Of a stretch of 34,437 nt of DNA, positions 1 through 8,649 are shown in pieces. Position numbers and translations under genes: made by a program. Origin of the DNA: Actinomycetes bacterium (lineage in GTDB: Bacteria > Actinomycetota > Acidimicrobiia > Acidimicrobiales > RAAP-2); contig JAKATH010000018.1 of assembly GCA_021828055.1 (NCBI GenBank), positions 1-34,437 of the forward strand, given 5' to 3'. Positions within the stretch are counted from its first letter, which is position 1. Every line of letters begins with the position of its first letter. A model generated the notes under the pieces. It ran no database searches. It saw nothing but the letters and a program-made list of their open reading frames with translations, and had not been told where the DNA came from.

Positions 1-1
1 G

Positions 2-121
2 CGGGCGCTCATCGACGCCACCCGGCCGTTCGAGTGGCGTGACCAGTTCCCCCCGGTGAACGTCCCGCCGATGAACCAGCGCCGCGCCGCCCTGGAGCGG
101 TGGTCGTACCTGCTCGAGTGA
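2..121 (+). CDS. UbiD family decarboxylase, C-terminal end (partial)
   Basis: Only the last 39 codons are present; the gene begins before the window. The tail contains IDATRPFEWRDQFPPVN, which matches the usual C-terminus of UbiD-family prenylated-FMN decarboxylases (IDAT-x-PFEWR-(D/E)-x-(F/W)PPVN). These enzymes reversibly (de)carboxylate aromatic or alpha,beta-unsaturated acids in the cytoplasm. A second UbiD gene starts at the other end of the window (34140), so UbiD chemistry brackets the locus. No ubiX (prenyl-FMN synthase) is seen. The family call rests on the tail motif alone. Confidence 0.75.
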   Translation, partial: RALIDATRPFEWRDQFPPVNVPPMNQRRAALERWSYLLE

Positions 122-154
122 GCGGACGCCGCTTCTGCGCCTTCGGGGGGACCC

Positions 155-661
155 GTGACCACCACGAAGATCGAGACGACCGTGATCGACGGCGATGGCC
201 ACGCGCTCGAGGACGTCGCCGGCATCATCGACCACATGCCGTCCCAGCACCGAGACATGGCACAGACGGCGGCTCGCCTCGAGACGGTGGGGACGGCGGA
301 CATCTTCCCGCCGCTGGACCACCTCCACGCCGCGAGGGCTGTCGAGACCCCTCCGCTGCGTGATCGGCGCCCATTGGTGGGTCCCAAGGAGTGGCTGGCC
401 TTCCTCGACGACGTCGGCATCGAACGGACCGTGCTCTCTCCCACGCGGGGCCTGGCGTTCGGCCACATCGAGAGCCTCGACGACGCGGCGGTCGTCGCCC
501 GGGAGTACAACGACCGGCCGGCCGACACGTCCCTGCGGGCCGACGGCCGCTTCCACGGGATGGCGCTGCTCCCGATGCAGGACCCCGAGGAGGCGGTGAA
601 AGAGCCGCGCAGGGCGGTGTCCGAGCTCGGGATGCTCGCGATCATCGATCCGGCGCGGTGA
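155..661 (+). pseudogene. Amidohydrolase-2 family protein, truncated
   Basis: A GTG start at 155 opens a 168-residue reading frame. It begins with VIDGDGH, the metal-site strand of amidohydrolase-2 (TIM-barrel metal-dependent hydrolase/decarboxylase) proteins, and continues through WLAFLDDVGIERTVLSPTRGL, the AREYND motif and GMALLPMQDPEEA, in family order. Family members usually have about 350-400 residues. This one stops right after SELGMLAI, so the later barrel strands with the remaining metal ligands are missing. The stop lies 20 bp inside the 3' end of the convergent monooxygenase, which suggests a recombination junction removed the rest. It follows the UbiD tail by 33 bp and was probably in the same operon. 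Likely non-functional; a free-standing N-terminal domain is the less likely alternative. Confidence 0.65.
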
Positions 662-2288
662 GCCCGATCGAGCGTCCGGTGACCCGGGCAGCGAGCGCTC
701 GGGGGTCGGGGAGCTCGAAACCGCGCCAGGCCACGTGAAGGTCCGGCCGCACGAGGACGAGCGGATAGCCCTCGTAGACGGTCTCGGCCGCCTTCGAACG
801 CACGGCGTAGACCGCGAACGGGGCGCCGAGCTGCGCGAACGCCGCCGCCAGCGCCCCAGCTGTCTCGGCACCGGCACCAGACAGCGTGAGCAACGTATAG
901 CAACGACCGAGGCGGTCGTGGATCGCGTCACCTTCGTCGAGCCACACGTGAGGAAGGCGGGCGCCGGGCCACGTAGTGGGCGCGTACTGGAAGCTCTCGG
1001 GATCGGGACCCTGACCGGCCTCTCCGACGATGAGCGGTGAGCCTGTGTAGCGGTAGCCGAGCTCGATGCCCAGCAGGTCGTTGCTCCAGCGCTGCTCCTC
1101 TTCGACGACTCCGGCCAGCTCGGCACGCGCCTGTGCCCCGGCGGCGGTGTCGTCTCCGAGCACCGGACGCCACGCCGAACGCCACCGCTCGCGCCCCACG
1201 GCCCCCCGCCGGGAGGCCCGCACCGCTCGGGCGCCCACCGGTCGACGCTCCAGCTCGTAGGCGTCGAGCAGACCGGGCCCACCCCATCCGTGGAGGACGG
1301 CCGCCAGCTTCCAGGCCAGGTCCGAAGCATCGCCTGCTCCCGTGTTCATCCCCAGCCCGCCGGTGGGGATGACGAGGTGTGCCGAGTCCCCAGCGAGGAA
1401 CACCCGGCCGTCCCGATAGCGGTCGGCCAGCATGAGGCGCTGCGTCCAAGAGCCGACGTACAACGTTTCGTAGTGCAGCGGCCGTCCAACGATGGACTCG
1501 AAGAGACGCGGCATCGCCTCCTTGGCCCCGTTCTCGTCGACGGTGGCGTGGAGGGAGAAGTGCTTGGTGTCGTCCTGGACGATCATGAACGACCACTTGT
1601 CGTCGGCCACGTGGTAATGGCGCCCCTTGTGCGGGAGGAGGTCGAAGAGCGTGTCGCAGCGAAAGAGGGCTTGGCAGAGGCGACGCCGCGATTCGCCCCG
1701 CAGCTTGATCCCCAGCTCCTGGCGCACCAAGCTGGCGCCGCCGTCGCATCCAGCGAGGTATGTGGAGCGCATCTGCAGCGTACGCCCGTTCAGATCGACG
1801 ACGTCGGCCGTGACGCCGTCGTCGTCTTGACGGAAGCCCACCAGCTCGTGGCCGAAGCGCACCGATACCCCGGGCGTACGCTCTGCGATGCTGCGCAGCA
1901 CCGGCTCCAGCGTGTACTGGGAGATCAGCTGGTAGGGCTCGAGGGGAAGCGAGCCGTCGTTCACGGCGCGGATGCTCTCCTTGTACTCCCGCACCGACGG
2001 ATACCGGTGGTGGACCAGCGGTGGGTCGAGCACCGAACCGATGCAGATGAACACGTCCATCGGCACCCAATCGGGTAGGCCGGCACGGCGCACCTCGTCA
2101 GCGATGCCCATCCGCCGGAAGTTCTCCATCGTCCGGGGATTGCACCGCTCCATCTTGGGCAGCCGGCCAGGCGTCTTCCGCTTGTCCACCAGGATGCAGC
2201 GCACGCCTTGTTGGCCGAGCTCGATGGCCAGCGTCAACCCGACCGGTCCGCCACCGACGATCAGCACTCGAGCTGTCGGCCCGCTCAC
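642..2288 (-). CDS. FAD-dependent aromatic hydroxylase (PheA/TfdB/MhpA type)
   Basis: A 548-residue flavoprotein monooxygenase (GTG start). The N-terminal FAD Rossmann motif GGGPVG is at residues 12-17, the CDGG (DG) motif at 181-184 and the ribityl-binding GDSAH at 300-304, followed by the conserved [14 protein letters not shown] stretch. The C-terminal 150 residues form the thioredoxin-like tail of the PheA/TfdB group. Such enzymes use NAD(P)H and O2 to hydroxylate phenols or hydroxylated aromatic acids in the cytoplasm. It lies downstream of the double-cupin gene on the same strand, separated by 261 bp, and has its own near-start palindrome (2307-2322). The substrate cannot be told. Its 3' end overlaps the truncated amidohydrolase. 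Confidence 0.88.
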   Translation of the reverse strand: MSGPTARVLIVGGGPVGLTLAIELGQQGVRCILVDKRKTPGRLPKMERCNPRTMENFRRMGIADEVRRAGLPDWVPMDVFICIGSVLDPPLVHHRYPSVREYKESIRAVNDGSLPLEPYQLISQYTLEPVLRSIAERTPGVSVRFGHELVGFRQDDDGVTADVVDLNGRTLQMRSTYLAGCDGGASLVRQELGIKLRGESRRRLCQALFRCDTLFDLLPHKGRHYHVADDKWSFMIVQDDTKHFSLHATVDENGAKEAMPRLFESIVGRPLHYETLYVGSWTQRLMLADRYRDGRVFLAGDSAHLVIPTGGLGMNTGAGDASDLAWKLAAVLHGWGGPGLLDAYELERRPVGARAVRASRRGAVGRERWRSAWRPVLGDDTAAGAQARAELAGVVEEEQRWSNDLLGIELGYRYTGSPLIVGEAGQGPDPESFQYAPTTWPGARLPHVWLDEGDAIHDRLGRCYTLLTLSGAGAETAGALAAAFAQLGAPFAVYAVRSKAAETVYEGYPLVLVRPDLHVAWRGFELPDPRALAARVTGRSIGLTAPDR

Positions 2289-2306
2289 GCCGCTCGACCA
2301 GGGAGG

Positions 2307-2322
2307 CGGGTGACGTCACCCG
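2307..2322. promoter_or_regulatory. Perfect 16-bp palindrome upstream of the monooxygenase
   Basis: CGGGTGACGTCACCCG is a perfect inverted repeat with no spacer. It ends 19 bp before the GTG start of the FAD monooxygenase (minus strand). Position and symmetry fit a repressor operator. The binding protein is unknown. The rest of the 2289-2549 gap shows no convincing gene. Confidence 0.45.
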
Positions 2323-2549
2323 GGAAGACCGCTCGGCGGTCACCTTCGTCTTGGGGAATGGCTTCCCCGCTCGAGATGGTGGCTCGGTGCGCTCTGGGCA
2401 TGCCGTCGCAGCACTCCGAGACCTGTCGCCATGCGGTCGCAGGTCCCGATACCCGAAAGTGCTGAAGACACCGATGACTCCCCCGAGCATCGAGCTCCCC
2501 AGCGCCGTGCCCGCGACGCCAGCTCACGAGCACCGGGCACGCACCGGCG

Positions 2550-3671
2550 TCACCGCGGGACGGGCACGCCCATGGCGGGAGTCAAGCCGCGCTTGGCCAG
2601 CTCCTCCACGTAGAGACGGTGGACACGTGGGTCCTGGTCCTCGTACTCGATCTGGCGCCCTCCGTCCCGCACGCTCACGTCCATGCCCATGAACGTCCGG
2701 ACCTTGTCCTCGGTGAACGGATAGCGCAGACCGCCGAAGGCGACTGCGAGATACCGGGCAGGCTCCCGGCTGACGTTGAAGTGCTGGTGGTACATGCCGT
2801 CCGGCGGCGCGTACAGGACGCCGTGCTGCCAGTCGACGCGCTGGAAGTCCTCGTCCCCCTCGTACCACAGCAGCGAGTAGCCCTCTCCCGTCACGGCGAA
2901 GATGTGGAAGTCTGCGCCGTGCCGATGCGCTTTCTTGTACGTGCCAACGGGCATCTCGGAGATGTGGGCGTGCATGGTGCCGTCGGCCAGCACGAACATC
3001 ATGTTGCTCCCACCTGCGCCACGCGCCTTCCACCGCTGCAGCTCGAACCCGGCCAGGTCCGGGACGAAGTTGGTGACCCACATGTGCCGACCGGGTCGCA
3101 CCGGGACAAAGTCCCCCTCGCCGCCGAAGTGGCGGCCGTCTCCCATGCGTGCGCCGAAGTCCGCGTCGTTGTCGAAGAGGAAACGCTCGTCGCGAAAGGT
3201 CTTCATCATCATGGGGAGGTTGGTGGTGGTGGCGACACGAGCTGGCTTGGTCCCGTCCACGTTGAAGTGGCGGTAGCGCACGTTGAGCGGAAGGGCGAAC
3301 ATGCTCTTCGGGCCCCACTCGAAACTGTGCCGACGGGTGCGGTCGGGGGACTCGATGGTGGTGGTGCCGTGGCCGGACAGGACGTACACCACCTCCTCGA
3401 AGAGGTGGCGCTGAGGCTCGCTGCTCTGCCCTGGTGCCAGCTCGACCACCGTCACACCGATGAAGTCACCGCGCCCTTTCAGGTTCACGAACGCCGCATC
3501 GCCGCCGATCCGGTCCCACGGCTTCAGGTCCAGCGCCAGCAGGTCGACGCCGAAGTCCTCCACAACGGGAATCCCCTGGGCATTCGCCCACTCGAGGTAC
3601 GGGTCACGCAGGAAGGTCACGCCCTCCTTCTGCGAAGTATCGATCAGCTCTTGGTCGGAAATGTCAGTCAC
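2550..3671 (-). CDS. Double-cupin protein (bicupin dioxygenase-like) 1
   Basis: A 373-residue protein with two cupin barrels. The start is GTG 3671, preceded by GGAGG five bases away; a longer frame exists but lacks such a site. The N-terminal barrel keeps part of the metal motif (PQRHLFEE, His89/Glu92-93; RYRHFN, His135). The C-terminal barrel carries KAHRHG-x3-H (His249, His251, His256) and MYHQHFN (His295/His297), a three- or four-His metal site in which the usual Glu is replaced by His. The layout resembles gentisate/hydroxynaphthoate-type ring-cleaving dioxygenases, but activity is inferred. It is paralogous to the gene at 4424 (shared GTYKKAHRHG) and is followed by the FAD hydroxylase, consistent with hydroxylation followed by ring cleavage. 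Confidence 0.8.
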   Translation of the reverse strand: MTDISDQELIDTSQKEGVTFLRDPYLEWANAQGIPVVEDFGVDLLALDLKPWDRIGGDAAFVNLKGRGDFIGVTVVELAPGQSSEPQRHLFEEVVYVLSGHGTTTIESPDRTRRHSFEWGPKSMFALPLNVRYRHFNVDGTKPARVATTTNLPMMMKTFRDERFLFDNDADFGARMGDGRHFGGEGDFVPVRPGRHMWVTNFVPDLAGFELQRWKARGAGGSNMMFVLADGTMHAHISEMPVGTYKKAHRHGADFHIFAVTGEGYSLLWYEGDEDFQRVDWQHGVLYAPPDGMYHQHFNVSREPARYLAVAFGGLRYPFTEDKVRTFMGMDVSVRDGGRQIEYEDQDPRVHRLYVEELAKRGLTPAMGVPVPR

Positions 3672-3835
3672 CGAGCCTCCGGTGCGCTCGTTTGGAGGGC
3701 AGTGCGAACCATGATGAAGCATGTGTAGGACGTCTGCCATGCCACCTCGACGCCTTCGATCGCAGCTCGGCCGAAACCGTCCCGTCCTGGGCAACGACGG
3801 CTGCGGCCCTGCGCGATCGAGCGCTCAATGGTGAA

Positions 3836-3846
3836 TGGTTAGACCG
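3836..3846. promoter_or_regulatory. GntR/FadR-like operator candidate (TGGT-N3-ACC)
   Basis: TGGTTAGACCG fits the TGGT-N3-ACC(A/G) pattern bound by FadR-subfamily GntR regulators. It lies 165 bp upstream of the double-cupin 1 start. The same pattern occurs at 4363-4375 and twice at 17594-17628. The match is short, so on its own it could be chance. Confidence 0.35.
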
Positions 3847-3936
3847 TATTGTCGCCGGCTCGACGTGTCAACAATGACGCAGAGCGCGGCTGCTCCGAGG
3901 CGACGTCAGCTGTGACTTTCGCTGGAACCTGGTCTC

Positions 3937-3970
3937 CCGCTTGGAGACGGATCTTCCGCTTGGAAACGGA
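3937..3970 (+). repeat. 15-bp direct repeat, period 19
   Basis: CCGCTTGGAGACGGA (3937-3951) recurs as CCGCTTGGAAACGGA (3956-3970), one mismatch apart, directly before the ribosome site of the transposase remnant at 3977. Confidence 0.6.
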
Positions 3971-3976
3971 GGAGAC

Positions 3977-4369
3977 ATGGCAACGTCCAAGAAGCGCCTG
4001 GCCGAGGCCCGTGCGGACAGCCCGGCCGAGGCCCGTGCGGACAGCCTGGCCGAGGCCCGTGCGGACAGCCCGGCCGAGATCAAGGAGCGCGCAGTCCGCA
4101 TGGTCCACGAGCTGCGGCGCGAGGACCCTGAACCGGTGCCGCCCGGCACGAGCGGCCCCTCCGATGCGATCCGCGCAAGTTCGCCGCAATACCCCTTGAT
4201 CATCGGCTGCGGACTGGTTCACACTCCGGCGCGTCGGTATCGATCGGTGCCGCAGAAATCAAAGCGCCGGAGTGCCCACCGATCCAAGGCGGGTCACGGG
4301 AAGAAGAACGGCCTCTTGCACTTTCGCGTTCTCACAGGGACAGAGCAGCTATGCGAACGCCTATGGTAA
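3977..4369 (+). pseudogene. IS3-type OrfA remnant with 24-bp repeat expansion
   Basis: An ATG at 3977 with a strong GGAGGAG site opens a 130-residue frame. MATSKKRLAE followed, after the repeats, by EIKERAVRMVHELRREDPE resembles the N-terminal helix-turn-helix part of IS3-family OrfA transposase proteins. Three copies of an eight-residue unit (AEARADSP/L) are inserted between these parts. After RREDPE the similarity stops; the rest is unlike OrfA, and no OrfB (DDE) follows. I read it as a decayed insertion-sequence end sitting between two divergent cupin operons. A new small protein made from the good ribosome site cannot be excluded. Confidence 0.5.
4001..4072 (+). repeat. Tandem repeat, 24 bp x 3
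   Basis: Three head-to-tail 24-bp units at 4001-4024, 4025-4048 and 4049-4072, differing by one base in the middle copy, followed by the first six bases of a fourth. The unit preserves frame and encodes AEARADS(P/L). Confidence 0.9.
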
Positions 4370-4375
4370 TACCAT
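4363..4375. promoter_or_regulatory. Palindromic operator candidate upstream of cupin 2
   Basis: ATGGTAATACCAT is a perfect 6+1+6 inverted repeat and fits TGGT-N3-ACCA, the FadR/GntR operator form. It lies 48 bp before the GTG start of double-cupin 2 and overlaps a plausible -10 hexamer (TATGGT, 4362-4367). A repressor bound here would block transcription. Confidence 0.5.
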
Positions 4376-4423
4376 GGCGGCATTGGCCAAGAAGAAGAGA
4401 GAAGCTCGAGCAAAGGAGGGACC

Positions 4424-5530
4424 GTGGACACTGTTGTCGACGAAGGCCTCGCCATCAAGTTCGCCACGGAGAGAGACTCTTCCTACGCGCGCTGGGTGGC
4501 CTCGGAGGGACTCGACATCATCAGTGGCCACTATGTGGCCGACCTGAGGGCCATCGAGCTCAAGCCCTGGTCTCGCCGGGGCGGCCGCGGGGTCTTCATC
4601 AACCACGACGCGTCACGCACCTCCAACGACTGCTACGTGTGCGAGATCCCACCAGCCGGAGGGCTCGCACCCCAGCGCCAGCTGTTCGAGGAGATGATCC
4701 TCGTCCTCGACGGCAGGGGCTCGACGAGAGTGTGGAACGACGCGGGACGCCAGGTGAGCTTCGAGTGGCAGGCTGGCTCGATCTTCGCCATCCCGCTCAA
4801 CGCCTCGTACGAGCTGGTGAACCTCTCGGGCGTCGAGCCCGCGCGCTTCGTCTCGTCCACGAACCTCCCGCCCGTGATGAACCTCTATGACGACGTCGAC
4901 TTCATCTTCAACACCTCCCGCGACTTCCCCGAGCGCTTCAGCGGCGAAGCGGACTACTTCGCCCCCAAGCAGGAAACCAAGGGACTCTTGCTCGATACGA
5001 ACTTCGTCACCGACGCTGTCGAGCTTCCGCTGCTCTCGGCCAAGGAACGGGGCGCGGGTGGCGGGCACGTCCGCTTCTCGATGGCGAAGGGCTCGATGAA
5101 CAGCCACATATCCGAATTTCCGGTCGGCACCTACAAGAAGGCTCACCGCCACGGACCCGGCGCACACGTCATCATCCTCTCCGGCCAGGGCTACTCGTTG
5201 ATGTGGTCCGAAGGCGACGAGCCTCAGCGGTACGAATGGGGCCCCGGCTCGCTCATCATCCCGCCAAACATGTGGTTCCACCAGCACTTCAACGTCGGCG
5301 ACACGCCTGCCCGATACCTCGCCTTCAAGCACGAGGGCGTCGCAATCAGGAACTCACAAGGTGTGCCGAAGTCCTGGATCAGCCGTCGCATCGGCGGCGA
5401 CCAGGTCGACTACGCCGACGAAGTCCCCTACATCCGCGAAACCTTCGCCGAAGCTCTCGCGAAGGTCGGGCTGGAGCCGGCCATGGACGCGTCCTACGAG
5501 GCGGAGCTGGCCGACCTCCCGCCACGCTGA
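4424..5530 (+). CDS. Double-cupin protein (bicupin dioxygenase-like) 2
   Basis: A 368-residue paralogue of double-cupin 1, starting at GTG 4424 with an AAAGGAGG site. In the N-terminal barrel the metal residues are lost: PQRQLFEE has Gln86 where paralogue 1 has His, and ASYELVN has Glu in place of His. The C-terminal barrel keeps KAHRHGPGAH (His241, His243, His248) and WFHQHFN (His286/His288). A single-metal enzyme, or a partner subunit of paralogue 1, is therefore likely. The tail (LAKVGLEPAMD) matches paralogue 1 (LAKRGLTPAMG). It is followed after 82 bp by the EutA-like gene. Ring-cleaving dioxygenase activity is inferred from the fold and neighbours. Confidence 0.8.
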   Translation: MDTVVDEGLAIKFATERDSSYARWVASEGLDIISGHYVADLRAIELKPWSRRGGRGVFINHDASRTSNDCYVCEIPPAGGLAPQRQLFEEMILVLDGRGSTRVWNDAGRQVSFEWQAGSIFAIPLNASYELVNLSGVEPARFVSSTNLPPVMNLYDDVDFIFNTSRDFPERFSGEADYFAPKQETKGLLLDTNFVTDAVELPLLSAKERGAGGGHVRFSMAKGSMNSHISEFPVGTYKKAHRHGPGAHVIILSGQGYSLMWSEGDEPQRYEWGPGSLIIPPNMWFHQHFNVGDTPARYLAFKHEGVAIRNSQGVPKSWISRRIGGDQVDYADEVPYIRETFAEALAKVGLEPAMDASYEAELADLPPR

Positions 5531-5612
5531 ACGCGTACCCGAGGACTCCTCGCGCCGCGTGCGCCCGTGACATGGCCAGCTGCATCCGACTCGCGCGCCC
5601 GATCGTCCGGTC

Positions 5613-7136
5613 TTGACCACCTCCCACCCGCACGCTGGAGCCCCGCTCCCGTACCCCGACCACGACCTCGAGGACGAGGACGCGGGACCGCTCGAGGACA
5701 ACCCGATCTGGCAGCAGGAGAACGTCGCTCTCACGACTGTCGGCATCGACATCGGCTCGTCGGGGACCCAACTGGTGTTCTCCGAGCTGAAGCTGCGCCG
5801 CGCCGGGTCCGATCTCGCCACGCGCTACGTCGTGGTCGAGCGCAGGAGTGTCTACGAGTCACCTGTCAGCTTCACCCCCTTCACCGGTGAGGGGCTGATC
5901 GACGGCCGGCTGCTCGGCGAGATCATCGACAGGGCGTACTCGGCAGCTGGCACCGCGCCCGCCTCCGTCGAGACCGGTGTGGTGATCCTCACCGGCGAGG
6001 CGCTGCGCCGCGAGAACGCCGAGCAGATTGCGACGGTCGTCTCGCTCAAGGCCGGCGACTTCGTCTGCGCTGCCGCGGGCCACCACATGGAGGCGCGGCT
6101 CGCTGCGTTCGGCTCGGGCGCGGTGGCGCGCTCGGCGGAGACGAGCGGGCGCATACTCAACGTGGACATCGGAGGCGGCACGACCAAGCTGTCGGTTGCC
6201 GCCAGCGGCCAGGTGATCGCCACGGCGGCACTGTCGGTCGGTGGACGGTTGATCGTCGTCGACGAAGGCAGCCGCGTCGTGCGCCTGGAGGACGCCGGGC
6301 GGGACCGCGCCGCGGCCGCAGGGCTCGAACCACACCTCGGATCCCAGTTCTTCCCGGATCAGCGCCGCGCGGTCGCTGAGTCGATGGCGGACGTGCTCGT
6401 CGCCGCGCTGTCTGGCATGTCCGAGACGGTCCCCTACCTCACCGAACCGATCGGCGCGCTCGACGCGCTCGACGGCGTCGTCTTCTCCGGCGGGGTGAGC
6501 GAGTACCTCTACGGCCTCGAAGACCGGGACTTCGGCGACCTCGGACCGGGGCTCGCTGCGGCCATCGCAGATCGCTTGGCAAGCGGCGAGATCGGCCTTG
6601 CGTTGCTCCCTGCGGCCGCCTGCATCCGGGCAACCGCGCTCGGCGCCTCGCAGTTCAGCGTCCAGCTGAGCGGCAACACCTACTTCGCTTCGGATCCAGC
6701 GAAGTTGCTGCCCCGACGCAACCTGCCCGTGGTCCGGCCACCGATCGATCTGGGCGACGAGGTCGACGTCGAAGTCGAAAAGCTCGCTTCGAGCATCGCA
6801 CACCACCTGCACGCCTTCCTTGCCGACATCGAGCAGGATTTCGTGCTGGCGCTCAGCTGGTCAGGCGAGATCTCCCACGCCCGGTTGTCCGCCCTGGGCC
6901 GGGCAGTCACGCTCGGCCTCGGCGAGCGACTCGGCAACGACCGACCGATCCTCCTGGCACTTGACGCCGACATCGCAAAGAACCTCGGTCACCTGATGCG
7001 AGACGAGCTGGGCATCCACGCCGATCTGCTCGTGCTCGACGGGCTCACCTTGCTCGACTTCGATTACATCGATCTCGGCCGACCGCGCCAACCCTCCGGC
7101 GTCGTGCCGGTGACGATCAAGTCGCTGGTGTTCTGA
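5613..7136 (+). CDS. eutA: EutA-type reactivating factor
   Basis: A 507-residue protein of the ethanolamine ammonia-lyase reactivase family, an ASKHA-fold ATPase that swaps inactive cobalamin out of the adenosylcobalamin-dependent lyase. Supporting motifs: GIDIGSSGTQLVFSEL near residues 44-59, NVDIGGGTTKLSV near 183-195, LSVGGRLI, VFSGGVSEY, and the C-terminal DYIDLG...GVVPVTIKSLVF typical of EutA. The start is taken as TTG 5613; a 30-residue acidic extension precedes the fold. No eutB, eutC or other cobalamin enzyme is in the window, so the client is unknown. It follows double-cupin 2 on the same strand and faces the binding-protein gene across a 24-bp convergent gap. Confidence 0.88.
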   Translation: MTTSHPHAGAPLPYPDHDLEDEDAGPLEDNPIWQQENVALTTVGIDIGSSGTQLVFSELKLRRAGSDLATRYVVVERRSVYESPVSFTPFTGEGLIDGRLLGEIIDRAYSAAGTAPASVETGVVILTGEALRRENAEQIATVVSLKAGDFVCAAAGHHMEARLAAFGSGAVARSAETSGRILNVDIGGGTTKLSVAASGQVIATAALSVGGRLIVVDEGSRVVRLEDAGRDRAAAAGLEPHLGSQFFPDQRRAVAESMADVLVAALSGMSETVPYLTEPIGALDALDGVVFSGGVSEYLYGLEDRDFGDLGPGLAAAIADRLASGEIGLALLPAAACIRATALGASQFSVQLSGNTYFASDPAKLLPRRNLPVVRPPIDLGDEVDVEVEKLASSIAHHLHAFLADIEQDFVLALSWSGEISHARLSALGRAVTLGLGERLGNDRPILLALDADIAKNLGHLMRDELGIHADLLVLDGLTLLDFDYIDLGRPRQPSGVVPVTIKSLVF

Positions 7137-7160
7137 GCGCGCACTTGGGCAGCGCTGTCG

Positions 7161-8405
7161 TCACTTCTGCAAGACGCCGCCCGGGCCGGACACGGGCACG
7201 AAGGACGTGCCGTTGAAGGTGTCGATCAAGATGTCCTTGTAACCCGTGCCCCGGTGTGTCTTGGGGGTGGTTGTGTAGTACCCGAAGACGCCTGCCACAC
7301 GGTGGAGGTGCTCCATGTACGCCAGGATCTGCTTGGCAGTGGCGTGGATGCCCAGCCTCTTCAACGCTCCCACCAAGAGCAGGCCCGGGTCGTAGCCGAG
7401 CCCCCACGGGTCACCCACGTGACCGTTCGCCCTAGAGACGAACTTGTCGAACGTCGCCACCGTCGACCTCACCGCCCCGCTGAAGGCATGGAGCTCCTTC
7501 GGCGTGTAGTAGAGGGGGCCGCCCTCGAAGTAGATCTTCTTCGGCAACACTGTCTTCAGCTTGGTGAGCAAGCCGAAGGAAGCGTTGCCGTTGCCCACGA
7601 CGGTCGGAATTGTCTCCATCGCGAGCGACGACATCGCCTTGAACGCCGTCCCGACCGGCGGCCCGGTCACCCAGATGACGAGGGCCTGCGGGTTGCTGGC
7701 CTTGATGGCCGACATCTGGGTGGTGACGCTGGGCGCTGTGGGTGTGAACGTCTGGTGGTCGGTCACCTTGATGCCTGTCAGCTTCAGCTTCCTTGTCTTG
7801 AGCGCCTTCTGGAACTCCGTGTAGCCGTCGGCGCCGCTCGCTGTCGTGCCGTTGATGATGGCCACTCTCCTGAGGCCGCTCTCCTTCAGATAGGTGAGGT
7901 ACGCCTGCGCGTCGGAGAACGTCGAGAGGCCGGCGTCGAACACCGTGGTTGTCGGCTTCGGATAGTCGCCCGGCGAGAGGTCGTAGATGAACGGGCCCGA
8001 GGACGTCGCCAGCGCGTCGACTGGCCTGTCGGTGGCCGTCAGGCTGCCGACCAGGAGGAAGGGGACGTGCTGGCCCACCCATTTGCTGGCCAGGGCGACG
8101 GACGTCGTCGGTGTGGAGTTGTTGTCCGCGATGACGACCCTCATGGGATGGCCGTGGATGCCGCCCGTCGAGTTCACCTCTGCCTCCAGAGCCTCCAGAG
8201 CCTTGGCCTCTGTGGCACCGAGCACCGAGCCCCCTCCCGTCGTGGACAGGTCGGCGTGGAACACCACCGCGCTGCCGGAGGGCTTCTTCGAGGCGGCGGC
8301 CCCCGAGTTGGTCGCGGGCACGAGGCCGACCGCCACCAGGGCACTCACGCCCATCCCTGCGCACGCCCACTTCAGCAGTCGCCGACTGATGCTCCTTCTG
8401 AACAT
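7161..8405 (-). CDS. Liv-type ABC transporter solute-binding protein 1
   Basis: A 414-residue exported protein of the branched-chain amino acid/amide binding family (periplasmic-binding fold type I). The N-terminus (MFRRSISRRLLKWACAG...) is a signal peptide with arginines, a hydrophobic core and an Ala-rich cleavage zone; no clear lipobox. The mature part has GATEAKALEALEAEVNSTGG, ADNNSTP and ASKWVGQHVPF, shared closely with the second binding protein at 24375 and with a remnant at 23850. In this family such proteins often bind aromatic acids or other catabolic substrates. It is about 12 kb from the permease fusion, with which it probably works. Confidence 0.87.
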   Translation of the reverse strand: MFRRSISRRLLKWACAGMGVSALVAVGLVPATNSGAAASKKPSGSAVVFHADLSTTGGGSVLGATEAKALEALEAEVNSTGGIHGHPMRVVIADNNSTPTTSVALASKWVGQHVPFLLVGSLTATDRPVDALATSSGPFIYDLSPGDYPKPTTTVFDAGLSTFSDAQAYLTYLKESGLRRVAIINGTTASGADGYTEFQKALKTRKLKLTGIKVTDHQTFTPTAPSVTTQMSAIKASNPQALVIWVTGPPVGTAFKAMSSLAMETIPTVVGNGNASFGLLTKLKTVLPKKIYFEGGPLYYTPKELHAFSGAVRSTVATFDKFVSRANGHVGDPWGLGYDPGLLLVGALKRLGIHATAKQILAYMEHLHRVAGVFGYYTTTPKTHRGTGYKDILIDTFNGTSFVPVSGPGGVLQK

Positions 8406-8461
8406 ACGACTACGCCCCCCTCAGCCCTCGCGGCGCGTGCGCCACCGACAGTTCTGGACAG

Positions 8462-8494
8462 AAATAGTTTCTCATGGTTTCGGTCGGATGTCAA
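8462..8494 (-). promoter_or_regulatory. Possible promoter of binding protein 1
   Basis: In the 244-bp gap upstream of the binding-protein gene, the minus strand has a perfect TTGACA (8494-8489). It is followed after 18 bases by AAACTA within the locally AT-rich stretch AGAAACTATTTC. The -10 match is weak. Otherwise 8406-8649 shows no gene. Confidence 0.3.
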
Positions 8495-8649
8495 CTTCGC
8501 GACCAACGCGCCTCGCAGGTCTCGGCCACTGAGCCCGCCGGAACCCATTGCGCCAACGAGGTCCCCGCGCACGCCCTGGGCCAACGCGTCCTGTTCGGCG
8601 CTGCCGTCGTCAGCCTTGGCGACGCGCCTTGGCGGTATGAGATCGCTCG

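Noticed and set aside
2619-3728. 369-residue plus-strand frame opposite cupin 1
   Set aside because: Shadow frame; the minus-strand product has both cupin motifs and a ribosome site.
4374-4547. Short basic ORF starting MAALAKKKREARAKEG before cupin 2
   Set aside because: No ribosome site, and it overlaps the well-supported cupin 2 start; more likely leader sequence.
5531-5612. Terminator or separate promoter between cupin 2 and the EutA-like gene
   Set aside because: No stem followed by a T-run and no convincing -35/-10 pair in these 82 bp.
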